Source: Scatomorpha sp036653715 (GTDB lineage Bacteria > Bacillota > Clostridia > Oscillospirales > Oscillospiraceae). From it: a stretch of 14,386 nt of DNA. The stretch covers positions 1 through 14,386 of the forward strand of contig JAVVTL010000043.1 in assembly GCA_036653715.1 (NCBI GenBank). The letters run 5' to 3'. Below the pieces are notes generated by a model, which was not told where the DNA came from, did not search any database, and saw nothing but the letters and a program-made list of their open reading frames with translations. The position numbers were made by a program, and so were the translations under genes. This document shows positions 13,003 through 14,386 of the stretch, piece after piece (position 1 is the stretch's first letter; each line of letters starts with the position of its first letter).

Positions 13003-14330
13003 GGCTCACTTCCCCTGCAAAAGAGGCGAATATGCGTTATTTTCATTAATCTGTGCATACTTAACAGGAAATTAATGCACTCGTTTATATATATTATGGC
13101 GATATATGCAGTGAGTGCGCCGCGCGGCAGGAGCGTCCAAACGAGCAGTACGCCCAAAGACGCGTCGAGCAGGTTAATTGCCATGTTCCACATCTGCTGA
13201 CCCAGCCCCTTGAGGCAGCCGTCGGCGACCATATCGGTATACATTATCGGCACGAGCGGCGCGAGCAGGCGTATGTAGCGCCCCGCCTCATTTGAGTGAT
13301 AAATCGCCTCGCCGAGCGGCCCGGCAAAGAGATAGAGCAGCGCGGCGCAGGCAAGGGAAAAGAGCAGTGTCCTGCGCAGCAGCAGGCTGACGATGCGGGA
13401 GATGCCGGCCTCGTCTCTGCGCATCTGCGCCGAGGTAAGCTCGGGGACAATAAGCTCCGCGAGCGAGAGGAGCAGGCAGGAGGGGAAGCCGATTATCGGC
13501 ATGACCATGCCCTGAATGACGCCGTAGCCCGCGAGCGCGGAGTCGGCGGAGAAGCCGGCTTTTTTAAGCCCCCTCGGCACGAGCAGGTGCTCGAGGGTGG
13601 AGAGCGCGCTCCGCGCATAGGCGGAGGCGGCGAGCGGCAGGGCGACGACAAGCATGCGCGAGGTCATGCGCGGCGCTCTGATAATGCCGCCTCCGTGGCG
13701 GCGCCTGTCCCCAAGGTAGGCGGCGAGCATCATGAGAAATGAGAGCAGGTCGGAGACGGTGACGCCCGTGGTAACCGCGGCGCAGTTTTTCTCAATATCC
13801 CCGACGGGGGAGTGCAGGAGAAAAAACGCCACCAGCGCGACGGAGACGAGCTGTTCGAGCAGGTGCACGAGCGAGGGCTTCCACACGCGTCCGCAGGCGG
13901 TGAAGTAGCCCGAGAGCACGGAGGACAGGGAGATGAACGGCAGACCGAGCGCGAGGACGCGCAGGGACAGCACGGTTCGCGCGTCGCCAATCCAAAGAAA
14001 GCCGATTGGCTCGGCGCAGAGCCGCAGTACGGCAGCGGCGGCAACACCGAAAAAGAGGCTGTAGGCGCAGCAGCGGCGCATGGCGGCGCTCACTCCGCCG
14101 GGACGGCCGCAGCCAAGCTCCTCCGCCACGAGGCGCGTCACGGCAAAGCGTATCCCGCTGACGGCAAAGGTGACACAGAGCAGCTCCACGCTCATGACAA
14201 GCTGAAAAAGCCCGATTCCGGCGGGGCCGATGCGTCCCGCCAGCCAAACCTGAAATGCCATGCCTATGAGCCTTATTAAAACAGAAGCGCCGGTCAGCAG
14301 CGCGGTATTGAGGACGAAGCGTTTTTTCAT
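12993..14330 (-). CDS. SpoVB/MurJ-like flippase of the MATE/MVF superfamily
   Basis: 445 residues, almost entirely transmembrane. The N-terminus FVLNTALLTGASVLIRLIGM followed by FQVWLAGRIGPAGIGLFQLV is characteristic of SpoVB-type polysaccharide/lipid-linked sugar flippases, as is RFAVTRLVAEE about 60 residues in. The later LEHLLVPRGLKKAGFSADSA, GYGVIQGMVMPIIGFPSCLL and AELIVPELTSAQMRRDEAGI match the second half of the fold. It is shorter than Bacillus SpoVB (over 500 residues) and ends soon after helix YIAIIYINECINFLLS, so it may have lost terminal helices. The family moves lipid-linked envelope precursors across the membrane; SpoVB itself acts in spore cortex formation. ATG at 14330 has GGGGG about 9 nt upstream and a better AAGGAG about 20 nt upstream inside a hairpin loop. 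Which substrate is flipped is unknown. Confidence 0.87.
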   Translation of the reverse strand: MKKRFVLNTALLTGASVLIRLIGMAFQVWLAGRIGPAGIGLFQLVMSVELLCVTFAVSGIRFAVTRLVAEELGCGRPGGVSAAMRRCCAYSLFFGVAAAAVLRLCAEPIGFLWIGDARTVLSLRVLALGLPFISLSSVLSGYFTACGRVWKPSLVHLLEQLVSVALVAFFLLHSPVGDIEKNCAAVTTGVTVSDLLSFLMMLAAYLGDRRRHGGGIIRAPRMTSRMLVVALPLAASAYARSALSTLEHLLVPRGLKKAGFSADSALAGYGVIQGMVMPIIGFPSCLLLSLAELIVPELTSAQMRRDEAGISRIVSLLLRRTLLFSLACAALLYLFAGPLGEAIYHSNEAGRYIRLLAPLVPIMYTDMVADGCLKGLGQQMWNMAINLLDASLGVLLVWTLLPRGALTAYIAIIYINECINFLLSMHRLMKITHIRLFCRGSEPCL

Positions 14331-14337
14331 ATAAAGA

Positions 14338-14371
14338 CCCCCGCAGATTCTCCTTAGAGCATATGCGGGGG
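14338..14371 (-). promoter_or_regulatory. GC-rich hairpin just upstream of the SpoVB-like start
   Basis: CCCCCGCA (14338-14345) pairs with TGCGGGGG (14364-14371) around an 18-nt loop; on the minus strand the loop contains CTAAGGAG, the best Shine-Dalgarno in the area, and the 3' arm is followed by TCTTTAT. It could be a weak terminator of an upstream gene outside the window or a leader structure that controls ribosome access. Confidence 0.45.
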
Positions 14372-14386
14372 CGGGGCCTGTATTGC

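Noticed and set aside
1..14386. CRISPR array, toxin-antitoxin pair, phage defence genes, insertion sequence, tRNA or riboswitch
   Set aside because: No regularly spaced repeats, transposase motifs, terminal inverted repeats, cloverleaf or known aptamer core were recognised. All intergenic regions are short (the longest about 255 nt, 7507-7762) and are described above.

Overview
The window looks like a GC-rich member of the Bacillota, probably class Clostridia and perhaps an Oscillospirales-type gut lineage. The pointers are a DegV fatty-acid-binding protein, a SpoVB-like flippase, an SLH-domain surface protein, a split transketolase, strong AAGGAGG ribosome sites and sigma-A-like promoters. 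This placement is an inference from gene content; no rRNA or other marker gene is present. A run of exactly 100 Ns (10463-10562) shows that the sequence is a draft scaffold, perhaps from a metagenome. No CRISPR array, tRNA, rRNA, phage gene or insertion sequence was seen.

All but one of the genes are on the minus strand. From left to right: (1) the first 26 codons of an AT-rich membrane or exported protein, cut by the window edge; (2) a membrane-anchored AraC-family regulator with an extracytoplasmic sensor; (3) divergent from it, the only plus-strand gene, an orphan lipoprotein of the iron/phosphosugar solute-binding family. Their two promoters lie back to back with the -35 boxes 1 bp apart. 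(4) A minus-strand operon tctC-tctB-tctA-mgtC: a complete tripartite tricarboxylate transporter followed by an MgtC/SapB membrane protein. A 16-bp hairpin lies between mgtC and the convergent lipoprotein gene. (5) A second minus-strand operon: transketolase N-half, transketolase C-half, and a LOG-family nucleotide phosphoribohydrolase. It has a good promoter inside the end of the upstream gene and a textbook terminator. (6) A secreted CHAP / InlB-B-repeat / triple-SLH protein interrupted by the assembly gap. (7) A DegV protein with its own promoter and a palindrome in its leader. (8) A SpoVB/MATE-type flippase at the right edge.

Functionally the left half looks like sensing and uptake of an organic acid or phosphorylated compound, with the AraC sensor and orphan binding protein as candidate regulators. 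The middle is pentose-phosphate metabolism, where the LOG enzyme could release ribose 5-phosphate for the transketolase. The right half is cell-envelope biology: a wall-anchored hydrolase, fatty-acid uptake and lipid-linked sugar export.

Most families are familiar. The points most worth a second look are the assembly gap, which appears to hide an intact reading frame, the divergent regulator/orphan-receptor module, the LOG-transketolase coupling, the tct-mgtC linkage, and several unexplained palindromes and direct repeats in leaders.
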